Assembly (NCBI GenBank): GCA_963700495.1
Contig: CAVOXT010000003.1
Span: forward strand, 372,001-436,000
Source: JACCTU01 sp963700495
GTDB taxonomy: Bacteria; Actinomycetota; Thermoleophilia; Gaiellales; Gaiellaceae
Reading direction: 5' to 3'
DNA: 64,000 bases
Shown here piece after piece: positions 35,588-44,314 of the stretch. How positions within the stretch are numbered: the stretch's first letter is position 1; each line of letters begins with the position of its first letter. A program made the translations under genes and the position numbers. The notes under the pieces were generated by a model. It saw only the letters and a list, made by a program, of their open reading frames with translations, was not told the origin of the DNA and did not search any database.

Positions 35588-36001
35588 ATGAGCGAGCAGG
35601 TCGCAAGCAAGCCGCAGGCTCGGGCCATCAGCTACGAGCACAAGAACCTGACGATCTCCGTCAACGTCTCGGACATCCAGCGCTCGATCGACTGGTACCG
35701 CGAGGCGCTCGGCTTCGAGGTCGAGTATCGGCTGGACGACATCGGTTGGGCCGAGCTGACGACGCCGTTTGGGGCCGTGAACATCGGGCTCAGCCAGACC
35801 GAAGAGCAGCAGGCGGGCGGCACCGTTCCGACGTTCGGCGTGACCGACATCGAGGCGGGCCGGCGCCACCTGGAGTCGCTGGGCGTGAAGCTCGACGAGA
35901 TCTTCGACGTCCAGGGGATGGTGAAGCTGATGGGCTTCTACGACCCCGACGGCAACCCGTGGATGCTCGCGGAGACCACCGCGAAGTATCCGGGCGCGTA
36001 G
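35588..36001 (+). CDS. VOC family protein (glyoxalase/dioxygenase-like)
   Basis: 137 residues. YEHKNLTISVNVSDIQRSIDW marks the first module, with GFEVEYRLDDIGWAELTTPF; the second module ends with GFYDPDGNPWMLAETT. The arrangement HxlR regulator - divergent VOC enzyme is common in detoxification loci for electrophiles. Substrate not predictable. It has the best RBS of the neighbourhood. Confidence 0.87.
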   Translation: MSEQVASKPQARAISYEHKNLTISVNVSDIQRSIDWYREALGFEVEYRLDDIGWAELTTPFGAVNIGLSQTEEQQAGGTVPTFGVTDIEAGRRHLESLGVKLDEIFDVQGMVKLMGFYDPDGNPWMLAETTAKYPGA

Positions 36002-36081
36002 CGCGCGGCGGGAATCGCGGGAAGCTCCATCGAACGCTTGCTGTTCGCCCTCGCCTCGGGGACCCCTCCATACTTCCCGCG

Positions 36082-36651
36082 GTGCGGATCTTGATTGCGG
36101 AGGACGAGACGATCATCCGGATGGACCTCCGCGACCTGCTCGAGCGCGCCGGCTTCGACGTCTGCGCCGAGGCGAAGGACGGCGAGGAGGCTGTCGACCT
36201 CGCGCGGAGCGAGCGGCCCGACCTCGCGATCCTCGACGTGAAGATGCCGCGGCTGGACGGAATCGAGGCGGCCCGCCGCATCCTCGACGAGCGGCCGCTG
36301 CCGATCGTGATGCTGACTGCGTACGGGCAGGAAGAGCTCGTCGCCCGCGCGGTCGAGGCCGGCGTCTTCGGCTACCTCGTGAAGCCGTTTCGCGAGCAGG
36401 ACCTGCTGCCGGCGATCCACACCGCCCGCGCGCGCCACGAGGAGCTGAGCGCTCTGCGCGACGAGGCCGACTCGCTGGCCGAGGCGCTCGCGGCGCGAAA
36501 GGCGATCGAGCGGGCGAAAGGGCTGCTGATGGCGAAGGAGGGCCTGACCGAGGACGAGGCGTTCTCACGCCTGCGCAAGGCGAGCCAGGTCTCCGGCAGG
36601 CCGCTCAAGGTCGTCGCGGAGGCGCTGATCGCGACCTTCGCGAAGCCGTAG
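36082..36651 (+). CDS. ANTAR-domain response regulator (RNA-binding antiterminator)
   Basis: 189 residues from GTG 36082. Receiver domain (about 1-118): acidic pair ED at 7-8, phospho-acceptor Asp52 in LAILDVKMPRLDG, Thr in VMLTAYG and Lys in YLVKPF. A coiled linker (ARHEELSALRDEADSLAEAL) leads to the ANTAR domain (about 130-185): ARKAIERAKGLLMAKEGLTE and EAFSRLRKAS. ANTAR domains bind paired hairpins with six-base loops in leader RNAs and block terminators. Targets fitting this lie before both glnA genes. No RBS is seen; CATACT at 36070-36075 could drive a leaderless mRNA. Confidence 0.94.
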   Translation: MRILIAEDETIIRMDLRDLLERAGFDVCAEAKDGEEAVDLARSERPDLAILDVKMPRLDGIEAARRILDERPLPIVMLTAYGQEELVARAVEAGVFGYLVKPFREQDLLPAIHTARARHEELSALRDEADSLAEALAARKAIERAKGLLMAKEGLTEDEAFSRLRKASQVSGRPLKVVAEALIATFAKP

Positions 36652-38544
36652 TCACGCCTGCGAGCGCTCGAACAGCGTCTCCCAGCGGGACAGAAGCGCC
36701 TGGAGGTCGTCGCGCGCGCGCCGGTGCTTCGCCAGCACGTCGACGTTCGACCAGTCGTCCGCGAGCTGCTGCTCGAGCTCCGCGACCGTCGTCTCGAGCG
36801 CCCCGATCTGGTCCTCGATCAGGTCGAGCTCCGTCGGTCGCGTTGAGCGTTTGCGCGTCGGCAGCTCCCGCCGCACGTGAGCCTTCGGCTTCTCGATCTT
36901 CGGCGGTTCGGTGAGCGCAGCGCGCTCGTCACGCATGCGGACGTAGTCGGCCCATCCGCCGTCGTACGAGTTGATCCGCCCGCCCTCGATCGCCAGCGTG
37001 CGCTCGGCGACGGCGTCGAGCAGGGCCCGGTCGTGCGAGACGAGCAGGATTGTGCCGGGGAACGCCTCGAGCGCTGCTTCGAGCGCCTCGCGGCTCTCGA
37101 GGTCGAGGTGGTTCGTCGGCTCGTCGAGCACGAGGAAGTTCGCGCCGGAGGCGACCACGACGGCGAGTGCGAGCCGCCGCCGCTCGCCCCCCGAGAGCAC
37201 CTTGACGGGCTTCTCGTGCTCGGCCCAGCCGGAGAAGAGAAACTTGCCGAGCAGCGACTGCGCCTGCGGGCGCTGGAGGCCGGTCATCGACTGCACGCAC
37301 TGCAGCACCGTCCCACGGTCGTCGAGCTCGACCTCCTGCTGCGAGAAGTACGCAGGCTGCACGCCGTGGCCGAGACGGGTGCGGCCGGCGGCGGGCTCCC
37401 GGTTGCCGAGCAGGGTCTCGAGCAGCGTCGTCTTGCCGGACCCGTTGGGTCCGACGAGCGCGACGTGCTCTCCGCGCTCGAGCGCGAAGCCGGCGTCCAC
37501 GAGCAGGTGCTTGTCGCCCGCCGAGAGGAAGAGATCCTCGACCTCGGCGACCGTGCGTCCGCTCCGCGCTGGCTTCAGGAACTCGAAGCCGAGCGAGCGC
37601 GTTCGCCGCGTCAGGAGCGCGGCCTCGCCGGTCGCGCCCGCGCGTTCCTTCTGCAGGCGCCCGATCTGCGTCAGCTTCGCCTGCGCCTGCTTCGCCTTGT
37701 CCTTCTTGTAGCGGAACCGCTCGACGAAGCGCTCGAGCCGCGCGATGTCGACGGCGATCCGGTCGGCCGTCTTCTGGGCGTGCTCCGCACGCTGCGCCTT
37801 CTCGAGCCGCCACGCGTGCCAGGGACCGGCGAAGTACGTCGAGCGCCCGGCAACGAGCTCGAGCGTGGCGCTCGTGACCGCCTCGAGGAACCAGCGGTCG
37901 TGCGCGACGAGGATGATCGCTGCGTCGAGCGACTGCAGCTCGCGCTCGAGCCACTCTAGGCTCGCGACGTCGAGGTGGTTCGTCGGCTCGTCGAGCAGCA
38001 GCAGATCGGGGTCGCCGCCGAGCGCGCGGGCGAGCGATGCGCGCGTCAGCTCGCCGCCGGAGAACGTCGTCAACGGCCGATCGAGGTCGGCGTCGGCGAA
38101 GCCGAGGCCTCGGACGACCGCACCCGTGTGGTCGCGCCATGCGTAGCCGCCCGCGTGCTCGAGCCGGGCCTGCGCCTCGCCGTAGCGCCGGAGCGTCGCC
38201 TGGTCGTGCGCGCCGCCGCTCATCGCCTGTTCGAGCCGGCGCAGCTCCTCCTCGGTCGCGATCAGGTCGCGCGCGCCCGAAAGCACGTACTCACGCAGCG
38301 TCAGGTTTCGCTCGAGCGGCGGGCGCTGGTCGTGGAGCGCGACGCGCGTGCCCTTCTGGAAGGCGAGCTCGCCGCCGTGCAGCTCGGTCTCGCCCGAGAG
38401 GATCCGGAGCAGCGTCGTCTTGCCCGCCCCGTTCGGGCCGGCGAGGGCGACGCGCTCGCGCCGCTCGACCTTGAACGAGACGCCGTCGAAGAGGACGTCG
38501 CCGCCGAGCTCCTTGCGCAGGTTGGATGCGATGACGACTGCCAT
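36652..38544 (-). CDS. ABC-F family ATPase (Uup/EttA-like)
   Basis: 630 residues without membrane segments. Two ABC domains: Walker A GPNGAGKTTL (about 36-45) and GPNGSGKTTL; signatures TTFSGGELTRAS and VLSGGERRRLAL; Walker B LLLLDEPTNHLD and FLVLDEPTNHLD. A charged linker between them (RFRYKKDKAKQAQAKLTQIG) is the P-site tRNA interaction motif of ABC-F proteins. A C-terminal coiled coil (EDQIGALETTVAELEQQL) follows. ABC-F proteins act on ribosomes, either tuning translation or protecting from antibiotics; which applies here is not clear. Converges on the ANTAR gene with no gap. Confidence 0.92.
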   Translation of the reverse strand: MAVVIASNLRKELGGDVLFDGVSFKVERRERVALAGPNGAGKTTLLRILSGETELHGGELAFQKGTRVALHDQRPPLERNLTLREYVLSGARDLIATEEELRRLEQAMSGGAHDQATLRRYGEAQARLEHAGGYAWRDHTGAVVRGLGFADADLDRPLTTFSGGELTRASLARALGGDPDLLLLDEPTNHLDVASLEWLERELQSLDAAIILVAHDRWFLEAVTSATLELVAGRSTYFAGPWHAWRLEKAQRAEHAQKTADRIAVDIARLERFVERFRYKKDKAKQAQAKLTQIGRLQKERAGATGEAALLTRRTRSLGFEFLKPARSGRTVAEVEDLFLSAGDKHLLVDAGFALERGEHVALVGPNGSGKTTLLETLLGNREPAAGRTRLGHGVQPAYFSQQEVELDDRGTVLQCVQSMTGLQRPQAQSLLGKFLFSGWAEHEKPVKVLSGGERRRLALAVVVASGANFLVLDEPTNHLDLESREALEAALEAFPGTILLVSHDRALLDAVAERTLAIEGGRINSYDGGWADYVRMRDERAALTEPPKIEKPKAHVRRELPTRKRSTRPTELDLIEDQIGALETTVAELEQQLADDWSNVDVLAKHRRARDDLQALLSRWETLFERSQA

Positions 38545-38567
38545 CGCGGCTAAGGGTAGAGCGCGGG

Positions 38568-40391
38568 CTAGGCCGAGGCGCGCTCGCGGACGAGGCGGCG
38601 GGCCGCCTCCGCGATGTGCTCGGCGTCGATCCCGGCCGCGTGGAGCAGCTCGTCCGGCTTGCCGGAGTGCGGCAGGTCGCGCACGCCGAGCTTCGTGACC
38701 CGCGGCGCCTCCTCGAGGTCGGCGAGCGCCGACAGGACGGCCTCTCCCAGCCCTCCCTCGGGCCAGTGGTCCTCCACGGTCACGATCGGCGTCCGGAGGC
38801 CGCGGAGCGTCTCCGCGTCGATCGGCTTGACCGAGTAGCAGTCGATCACGCGCGCGGAGATCCCCTCGCCCGCGAGCGTCTCCGCCGCCTCGAGCGCCTC
38901 GTGCAGCGTGATCCCCGCACCGACGATCGCGACGTCGTCACCGTCCCGCACGGTCTTGCTGCCGCCGACGGGGAACTCCTCGTCGGGGCCGTAGATGACG
39001 GCTGTGTCCGCGCGCGTCGTGCGGAGGAACGAGATTCCCTCGAGGTCGCCCATCGCGCGCACGAGCTTCGCCGTCTGGTTGCCGTCGCTCGGGTAGAGCA
39101 CCGTCGAGCCGTGAATCGCGCGGAACTCCGCGAGGTCCTCGAGCGCCATCTGCGACGGCCCGTCCTCGCCGATCGAGACGCCCGCGTGCGAGCCGCAGAG
39201 CTTGATCGTCGCGCGCGAGATCGCGGCCATGCGGACGAAGTCGTACGAGCGGCTCATGAACGCCGCGAACGTCGACGCGAACGGCTTCCAGCCGAGCACC
39301 TGCATCCCAACCGCGGCCGCCACCATCTGCTGCTCCGCGATGAACATCTCGAAGAACCGCTCCGGGTGCGCCTTGCCGAAGATCTCCGCGTACGTCGAGT
39401 TCGAGACTTCGCCGTCCAGCGCGACGACGCGGCCGTCCTCGCCCCCGAGCGCCGCAAGCGCGTCGCCGTAGGCCTTGCGTGTCGCGACCTTCGAGCCCAG
39501 CTCGTAGCTCGGCCACTCCACGCTCGTCGGCTCGAACCGGTTGGGCTCGCCGGGCTCGGGCTTGCGCACGTCGACCTTGATGTTGCGCACGCCGCCGAGC
39601 TCCTCGATCGCCTCCTCGGAGATCGCCTTGCCGTGCCAGCCGTCCTGGTTCTCGACCTTCGAGTAGCCCTTGCCCTTGATCGTCTTCGCGACGATCGCGG
39701 TCGGCGTCCCCTTCGTCGATGCGGCCTGGGTGTACGCCGCGTCGATCTGCTCGACGTCGTGGCCGTCGACCTCGATCGCGTTCCAGCCGCACGACTCGAG
39801 CCGGCGCGAGTAGTAGCCGAGATCCCAGCCGTGCATCGTCTCGCCGCGCTGGCCGAGCCGGTTGACGTCGATGATCGCCGTCAGGTTGTCGAGCTCGTAG
39901 AAGGCGGCGTGCTCGAACGCCTCCCACATCGATCCCTCGGCCATCTCGCTGTCGCCGCAGATCACCCAGACGCGAAACGGCAGGCGGTCGAGCTGCTTGC
40001 CTGCGAGCGCCATCCCGACGCCGATCGGGAGCCCCTGGCCGAGCGAGCCGGTCGCGACGTCGACCCACGGCAGGACTGGCGTCGGATGACCCTCGAGCCG
40101 CGAGCCGAACTGCCGGTACGTTCCGAACTCCTCCTCGGACAGCACACCCGCGGCGCGGAAGAGGCCGTAGACGAGCGGAGAGGCATGGCCCTTCGAGAAG
40201 ACGAGCCGGTCGTTTCGGGGGCTCTTCGGGTCGTCGAAGTCGTAGCGGAAGTGCCCGGCGAGGAGGACCGCCGCGAGGTCGGCGGCGGACATCGACGAGG
40301 TCGGATGGCCGGAGCCGGCCTTTGCGCTCGCGCGGACCGCGTCCACCCGCAGCTGCTGCCCGAGCTCGCGGTAGAGATCGAAGTCGGCCAT
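38568..40391 (-). CDS. tkt: Transketolase
   Basis: 607 residues. TPP-dependent transfer of two-carbon units in the pentose-phosphate pathway. SGHPTSSMSAADLAAVL near the N-terminus, TPP/metal motif VICGDSEMAEGSMWEAFEHA with later DVNRLGQRG, pyrimidine-domain FIAEQQMVAAAVG with the catalytic Glu, and SHAGVSIGEDGPSQMALED. Shorter than the E. coli enzyme but complete. Divergent from rpiB with only 22 bp between starts, so both may be leaderless and share a control region. Confidence 0.95.
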   Translation of the reverse strand: MADFDLYRELGQQLRVDAVRASAKAGSGHPTSSMSAADLAAVLLAGHFRYDFDDPKSPRNDRLVFSKGHASPLVYGLFRAAGVLSEEEFGTYRQFGSRLEGHPTPVLPWVDVATGSLGQGLPIGVGMALAGKQLDRLPFRVWVICGDSEMAEGSMWEAFEHAAFYELDNLTAIIDVNRLGQRGETMHGWDLGYYSRRLESCGWNAIEVDGHDVEQIDAAYTQAASTKGTPTAIVAKTIKGKGYSKVENQDGWHGKAISEEAIEELGGVRNIKVDVRKPEPGEPNRFEPTSVEWPSYELGSKVATRKAYGDALAALGGEDGRVVALDGEVSNSTYAEIFGKAHPERFFEMFIAEQQMVAAAVGMQVLGWKPFASTFAAFMSRSYDFVRMAAISRATIKLCGSHAGVSIGEDGPSQMALEDLAEFRAIHGSTVLYPSDGNQTAKLVRAMGDLEGISFLRTTRADTAVIYGPDEEFPVGGSKTVRDGDDVAIVGAGITLHEALEAAETLAGEGISARVIDCYSVKPIDAETLRGLRTPIVTVEDHWPEGGLGEAVLSALADLEEAPRVTKLGVRDLPHSGKPDELLHAAGIDAEHIAEAARRLVRERASA

Positions 40392-40413
40392 ACCCGTGTA
40401 CCGTAACCAGTCG

Positions 40414-40887
40414 ATGCGAGTCGCGGTCGCCTTCGACCACCGCGGTGTCAAGCTGCGCAAGCGTGTCTTCGAGGTACTCGTCGAGCTCGGGCACGAGCCG
40501 CTCGATCTCGGCACCGACGTGCCCGAGCCGCGCATCGACTACCCGGACAAGGCACGGGAGGTCGGCGAGGCGATTCTGGGGGGCGCGGCCGAGCGCGGCG
40601 TCCTCGTCTGCGGCTCGGGGGTCGGAGCCTCGGTCGCGGCCTGCAAGCTGCCGGGGATCCGGGCCGCGATCTGCCACGACACGTACTCCGCCCACCAGGG
40701 CGTCGAGCACGACGACATGAACGTGCTCTGCCTCGGCTCCGACGTCGTCGGCGACGAGCTCGCCGGGGAGCTCGTCCGGGCGTTCCTCCGGGCAGAGTTC
40801 GACGGAAGCGAGCGTTACGTGAGGAGATTGGAGAAGATCGCCCGACTGGAAAGGGAGGTGACACATGGCGAAGTCACGTCTGCATGA
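40414..40887 (+). CDS. rpiB: Ribose-5-phosphate isomerase B
   Basis: 157 residues from ATG 40414. Interconverts ribulose and ribose 5-phosphates. Family features: VAFDHRGVKLRKRV, HEPLDLGTD, RIDYPDKAREVG and the active-site GVLVCGSGVGASVAACK, with Cys as the general base, and CHDTYSAHQGVEHDDMNVL. The C-terminal extension (RRLEKIARLEREV) overlaps the transaldolase start by 23 bp. First gene of the rpiB-tal-pgi-gnd-zwf-opcA operon. Confidence 0.95.
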   Translation: MRVAVAFDHRGVKLRKRVFEVLVELGHEPLDLGTDVPEPRIDYPDKAREVGEAILGGAAERGVLVCGSGVGASVAACKLPGIRAAICHDTYSAHQGVEHDDMNVLCLGSDVVGDELAGELVRAFLRAEFDGSERYVRRLEKIARLEREVTHGEVTSA

Positions 40888-41968
40888 GCTGAGCGAGCAT
40901 GGTCAGAGCGTCTGGATCGATTCGCTCTCGCGCCAGTGGCTGCGGGACGGAATGATGCGGAGGCTGATCGACGAGGACGCCGTCGTCGGCGTCACCTCGA
41001 ACCCGACGATCTTCCAGAAGGCGCTCTCCGAAGGCGACTGGTACGACGACCAGCTCCGCGAGCTGATCCAGCAGGAAGACGACGCGCGCGAGATCTTCTG
41101 GCAGCTCGCAGTGGCCGACATCAAGGAGGCGTGCGACCTCTTCCGCCCCGTCTGGGACGAGGGGAGCGGACGCGACGGCTACGTGTCGCTCGAAGTCGAC
41201 CCCGACCTCGCGTACGAGCGCGACGCAACGATCGACCAGGCGCTGCACCTGCACGACTGGGTCGACAGACCGAACCTCTTCGTGAAGATCCCCGCCACAG
41301 AGCCGGGCCTCGGTGCGATCGAGGAGTGCATCGCGCGAGGCAAGTCGATCAACGTGACGCTGATCTTCTCGCTCGCGCGCTACGAGGCCGTCGCCGAGGC
41401 GTACGTCCGAGGGCTCGAGCGGCTGGTCGAGTCGGGCGGCGATCCCACGCACGTCGCGTCGGTTGCGTCGTTCTTCGTCTCGCGCGTCGACACCGAGGCT
41501 GACAAGCGCCTGGATGCAGTCGGCCGCTCCGATCTGAAGGGCAAGCTCGCGATCGCGAACGCGAAGCTCGCATACCAGCGGTACATGTCGATCTTCTCCG
41601 GCGAGCGCTGGGAGCGGCTCCAGGCGAAGGGTGCGACGAAGCAGCGCTGCCTCTGGGCGTCGACCTCGACGAAGAACCCCGAGTACCGCGACGTCATGTA
41701 CGTCGAGGAGCTGATCGGGCCGGAGACGGTGAACACGATGCCGCTCGAGACGATCCGCGCGTTCCAGGACCACGGCGTCGTCGCCGACACGCTCGAGCAG
41801 GGGCTCGACGAGGCGCACGAGCTGCTCGTCGAACTCGAGGGCGCGGGCGTCGACTACGACGACGTCGTCGCGACGCTCGAGCGCGAGGGCGTGCAGAAGT
41901 TCTCGGACTCGTTCGCCGAGCTGCTCGAGGGCATCCTCGCGAAGCGCGGCGAGCTCGTCTCCGCCTAG
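40865..41968 (+). CDS. tal: Transaldolase
   Basis: 367 residues, actinobacterial length. Transfers dihydroxyacetone units between sugar phosphates. GVTSNPTIFQKALSEGDWYD near the start, Schiff-base lysine in NLFVKIPATEPGL, GKSINVTLIFSLARYEAV and QRCLWASTSTKNPEYRDVMY. RBS AAAGGGAGGTG precedes ATG 40865. Stop and the pgi GTG overlap by a single base; in several actinobacteria the two enzymes are fused. Confidence 0.96.
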   Translation: MAKSRLHELSEHGQSVWIDSLSRQWLRDGMMRRLIDEDAVVGVTSNPTIFQKALSEGDWYDDQLRELIQQEDDAREIFWQLAVADIKEACDLFRPVWDEGSGRDGYVSLEVDPDLAYERDATIDQALHLHDWVDRPNLFVKIPATEPGLGAIEECIARGKSINVTLIFSLARYEAVAEAYVRGLERLVESGGDPTHVASVASFFVSRVDTEADKRLDAVGRSDLKGKLAIANAKLAYQRYMSIFSGERWERLQAKGATKQRCLWASTSTKNPEYRDVMYVEELIGPETVNTMPLETIRAFQDHGVVADTLEQGLDEAHELLVELEGAGVDYDDVVATLEREGVQKFSDSFAELLEGILAKRGELVSA

Positions 41969-43284
41969 TGGCCACCGAGACCGCGCAGCTCGTCGACCGG
42001 ATCTGGAGCCGCGACCCGAGCGTCTGGACCGGGGCCGACGAAGCGCAGTGGCTCGGCTGGCTCGACGAGCCGATGCGAATGCACGAGCGCGTTCATGACC
42101 TGCTCGAGTTCGCGGCGGGCGTGCAGTTCGAGCGCGTATGCCTGCTCGGGATGGGCGGATCGAGTCTCGCGCCCGAGGTGCTGAAGCGCCTCTTCCGCGT
42201 CGAGGTCTTCGAGGCGCTCGACACGACGCATCCGAACGCGGTCCGGCGCGTCGAGACCGGCGGCACGTTGTTCATCTCCGCCTCGAAGTCGGGCTCGACG
42301 CTCGAGACCCGCTCGCACACCGACTACTTCTGGGAGCAGACGCGCGCGAACGGGGAGCCGTTCGTCGCGATCACCGATCCCGGGTCGGAGCTCGAGCGCG
42401 TCGCGGGTGACCGCGGGTTCGCGCACGTGTTCCACGGCGAGCCGACGATCGGGGGGCGCTACTCGGCACTCTCGCCCTTCGGGATCGTGCCCGCCGCGCT
42501 GATGGGGCTCGACGTCCACCGCCTGCTCGACCGTGCGGAGGAGATGCGGGAAGCCTGCCGCTTCGACGAGGGCAACCCGGGGCTCGACCTCGGGCTCGCG
42601 CTCGGTGAGGGCTGGCGGGAGGGCCGCGACAAGGTGCTCGTCCAGGGCGACTTCGGCCTCTGGGTCGAGCAGCTGCTCGCGGAGTCGACCGGGAAGCACG
42701 GCAAGGGTCTCGTGCCGGTCGTCCACGGCGAGACGGACGACGTCCAGCGGCCCGACGTTCGGCTCGAGGACCCGTACGAGGTCGGCCAGGAATTCTTCCG
42801 CTGGATGTTCGCGACGGCGGTCGCGGGCTCGATCATCGGGATCAACCCGTTCGACCAGCCGGACGTGCAGGCCGCGAAGGACCGGACGAACGAGCTGCTG
42901 GCGCGCGGCGGCGAGCCGTCTGTCGAGCCTGAGGGAAGCCTCGATGAGCTGCTCGAATCGGCGCGCGAAGGCGACTACGTCTGCATCCAGGCGTTCGTCG
43001 ACCCTGCGCGCGAGGGCGAGCTCGAGCCGCTCGTCGAGCGTGCGCGCGCGACGGGCCGGCCGGTTGCGGTCGGGCTCGGCCCGCGCTACCTCCACTCGAC
43101 CGGTCAGCTGCACAAGGGCGGCCCGAACACCGGCCTCTTCGTGCAGGTCGTCGACGACCTCGGCGAGGAGCTGCCGATCCCGGGCAAGCCGTTCGGTTTC
43201 CGCACGCTGATCGCGGCGCAGGCGGCGGGCGACTTCGAGTCGCTCAAGGAGCGCGGCCGGCGGATCGTGCGGGTGTCCCTGTGA
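41968..43284 (+). CDS. pgi: Glucose-6-phosphate isomerase
   Basis: 438 residues from GTG 41968. SIS-fold isomerase: CLLGMGGSSLAPEVL, ISASKSGSTLETRSHTDYFW, GRYSALSPFGIVPAALMG and INPFDQPDVQAAKD, and the late GPRYLHSTGQLHKGGPNTG with the catalytic residues of the family. It resembles the isomerase half of the bifunctional transaldolase/phosphoglucose isomerase found in actinobacteria, and here abuts tal as a separate gene. Confidence 0.93.
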   Translation: MATETAQLVDRIWSRDPSVWTGADEAQWLGWLDEPMRMHERVHDLLEFAAGVQFERVCLLGMGGSSLAPEVLKRLFRVEVFEALDTTHPNAVRRVETGGTLFISASKSGSTLETRSHTDYFWEQTRANGEPFVAITDPGSELERVAGDRGFAHVFHGEPTIGGRYSALSPFGIVPAALMGLDVHRLLDRAEEMREACRFDEGNPGLDLGLALGEGWREGRDKVLVQGDFGLWVEQLLAESTGKHGKGLVPVVHGETDDVQRPDVRLEDPYEVGQEFFRWMFATAVAGSIIGINPFDQPDVQAAKDRTNELLARGGEPSVEPEGSLDELLESAREGDYVCIQAFVDPAREGELEPLVERARATGRPVAVGLGPRYLHSTGQLHKGGPNTGLFVQVVDDLGEELPIPGKPFGFRTLIAAQAAGDFESLKERGRRIVRVSL

Positions 43285-43289
43285 GACGG

Positions 43290-43388
43290 TTTGTGGCTCT
43301 GAGCCACAAAGTCGCCTTGACCTGCGATTCGGCTCAGGGACGAGAGCGCGCGGCGGTTCGGGAGTTTGTGGCTCTGAGCTACAAACTC
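43290..43388. repeat. Two palindromes TTTGTGGCTC-T-GAGCYACAAA
   Basis: Copy 1 at 43290-43310 has perfect 10-bp arms around a central T. Copy 2 at 43362-43388 has 13-bp arms (GAGTTTGTGGCTC / GAGCTACAAACTC) with one G-T. They occupy the 127-bp gap between pgi and gnd. Either dispersed REP-type elements or paired operators; see findings. Confidence 0.8.
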
Positions 43389-43411
43389 GACCCTGCGCGC
43401 GCGGTGGCCCA

Positions 43412-44314
43412 ATGAAGCTCGGAATGATCGGGCTCGGCCGGATGGGCTCCGGAATGACGGAGCGGCTGCGCCGCGACGGGCACGAGGTGATGACCTACGA
43501 CCCGAACGTCGAGTCGACTGCCGGGTCGATCGCGGAGCTCGTCACGCAGCTCGAGCCGCCGCGCGTGGTCTGGCTGATGGTCCCGGCAGGCGAGATCACA
43601 GCCCAGACGTTCCAGAACGCGCTCGAGCACGCGGAGCCCGACGACGTGATCGTCGACGGCGGCAACTCGTACTTCCGCGAGTCGATCGAGCGCTACGAAC
43701 GGGCAAGCAAGCACGACGTGCACTTCGTCGACGTCGGCGTCTCGGGGGGCATCTGGGGGCTCCAGGTCGGCTTCTGCCTGATGGCCGGCGGCGACGCCGA
43801 GCCCGCAGGGCGGCTCGATCCGATCCTGGCGAGCCTCGCGCCGGAGAACGGCTACGCGCACGTCGGCGGACCGGGCGCCGGCCACTTCGTGAAGATGGTG
43901 CACAACGGGATCGAGTACGGCCTGATGGAGGCCTACGCCGAGGGGTTCGAGCTGATGAACGCCTCGCCGTACGAACTCGACCTGCAGGAGATCGCAGGGA
44001 TCTGGCGCTACGGCTCCGTCGTCCGCTCCTGGCTGCTCGACCTCCTCTACGAGGCGTTCAAGGAGCACGGTGCGAAGCTCGAGGACATCGCGCCCTACGT
44101 CGAGGACTCCGGTGAGGGTCGCTGGACGGTCAACGAGGCGATCAACCTGAACGTCCCCGTGCCGGTGATCGCGAGCTCGCTCTTCGCGAGGTTCGTGTCG
44201 CGCCGCGAGGTCAACTTCGACGCGAAGGTCGCCGCCGCGCTGCGCAACCAGTTCGGCGGGCACGCCGTGCGCGCAGCCGAGCAACGGGCGGAGGACTCTG
44301 ACCCAAGTCGCTGA
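43412..44314 (+). CDS. gnd: 6-phosphogluconate dehydrogenase, short (NAD-type) form
   Basis: 300 residues, the short class typical of actinobacteria. N-terminal Rossmann motif MIGLGRMGSGMTERL, VWLMVPAG, DDVIVDGGNSYFRES, the signature VDVGVSGGIWGLQVGFCLMA and catalytic Lys region GPGAGHFVKMVHNGIEYGLM. Yields ribulose 5-phosphate, CO2 and reduced nicotinamide cofactor. Its last 17 bases overlap the likely zwf start. Confidence 0.95.
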   Translation: MKLGMIGLGRMGSGMTERLRRDGHEVMTYDPNVESTAGSIAELVTQLEPPRVVWLMVPAGEITAQTFQNALEHAEPDDVIVDGGNSYFRESIERYERASKHDVHFVDVGVSGGIWGLQVGFCLMAGGDAEPAGRLDPILASLAPENGYAHVGGPGAGHFVKMVHNGIEYGLMEAYAEGFELMNASPYELDLQEIAGIWRYGSVVRSWLLDLLYEAFKEHGAKLEDIAPYVEDSGEGRWTVNEAINLNVPVPVIASSLFARFVSRREVNFDAKVAAALRNQFGGHAVRAAEQRAEDSDPSR

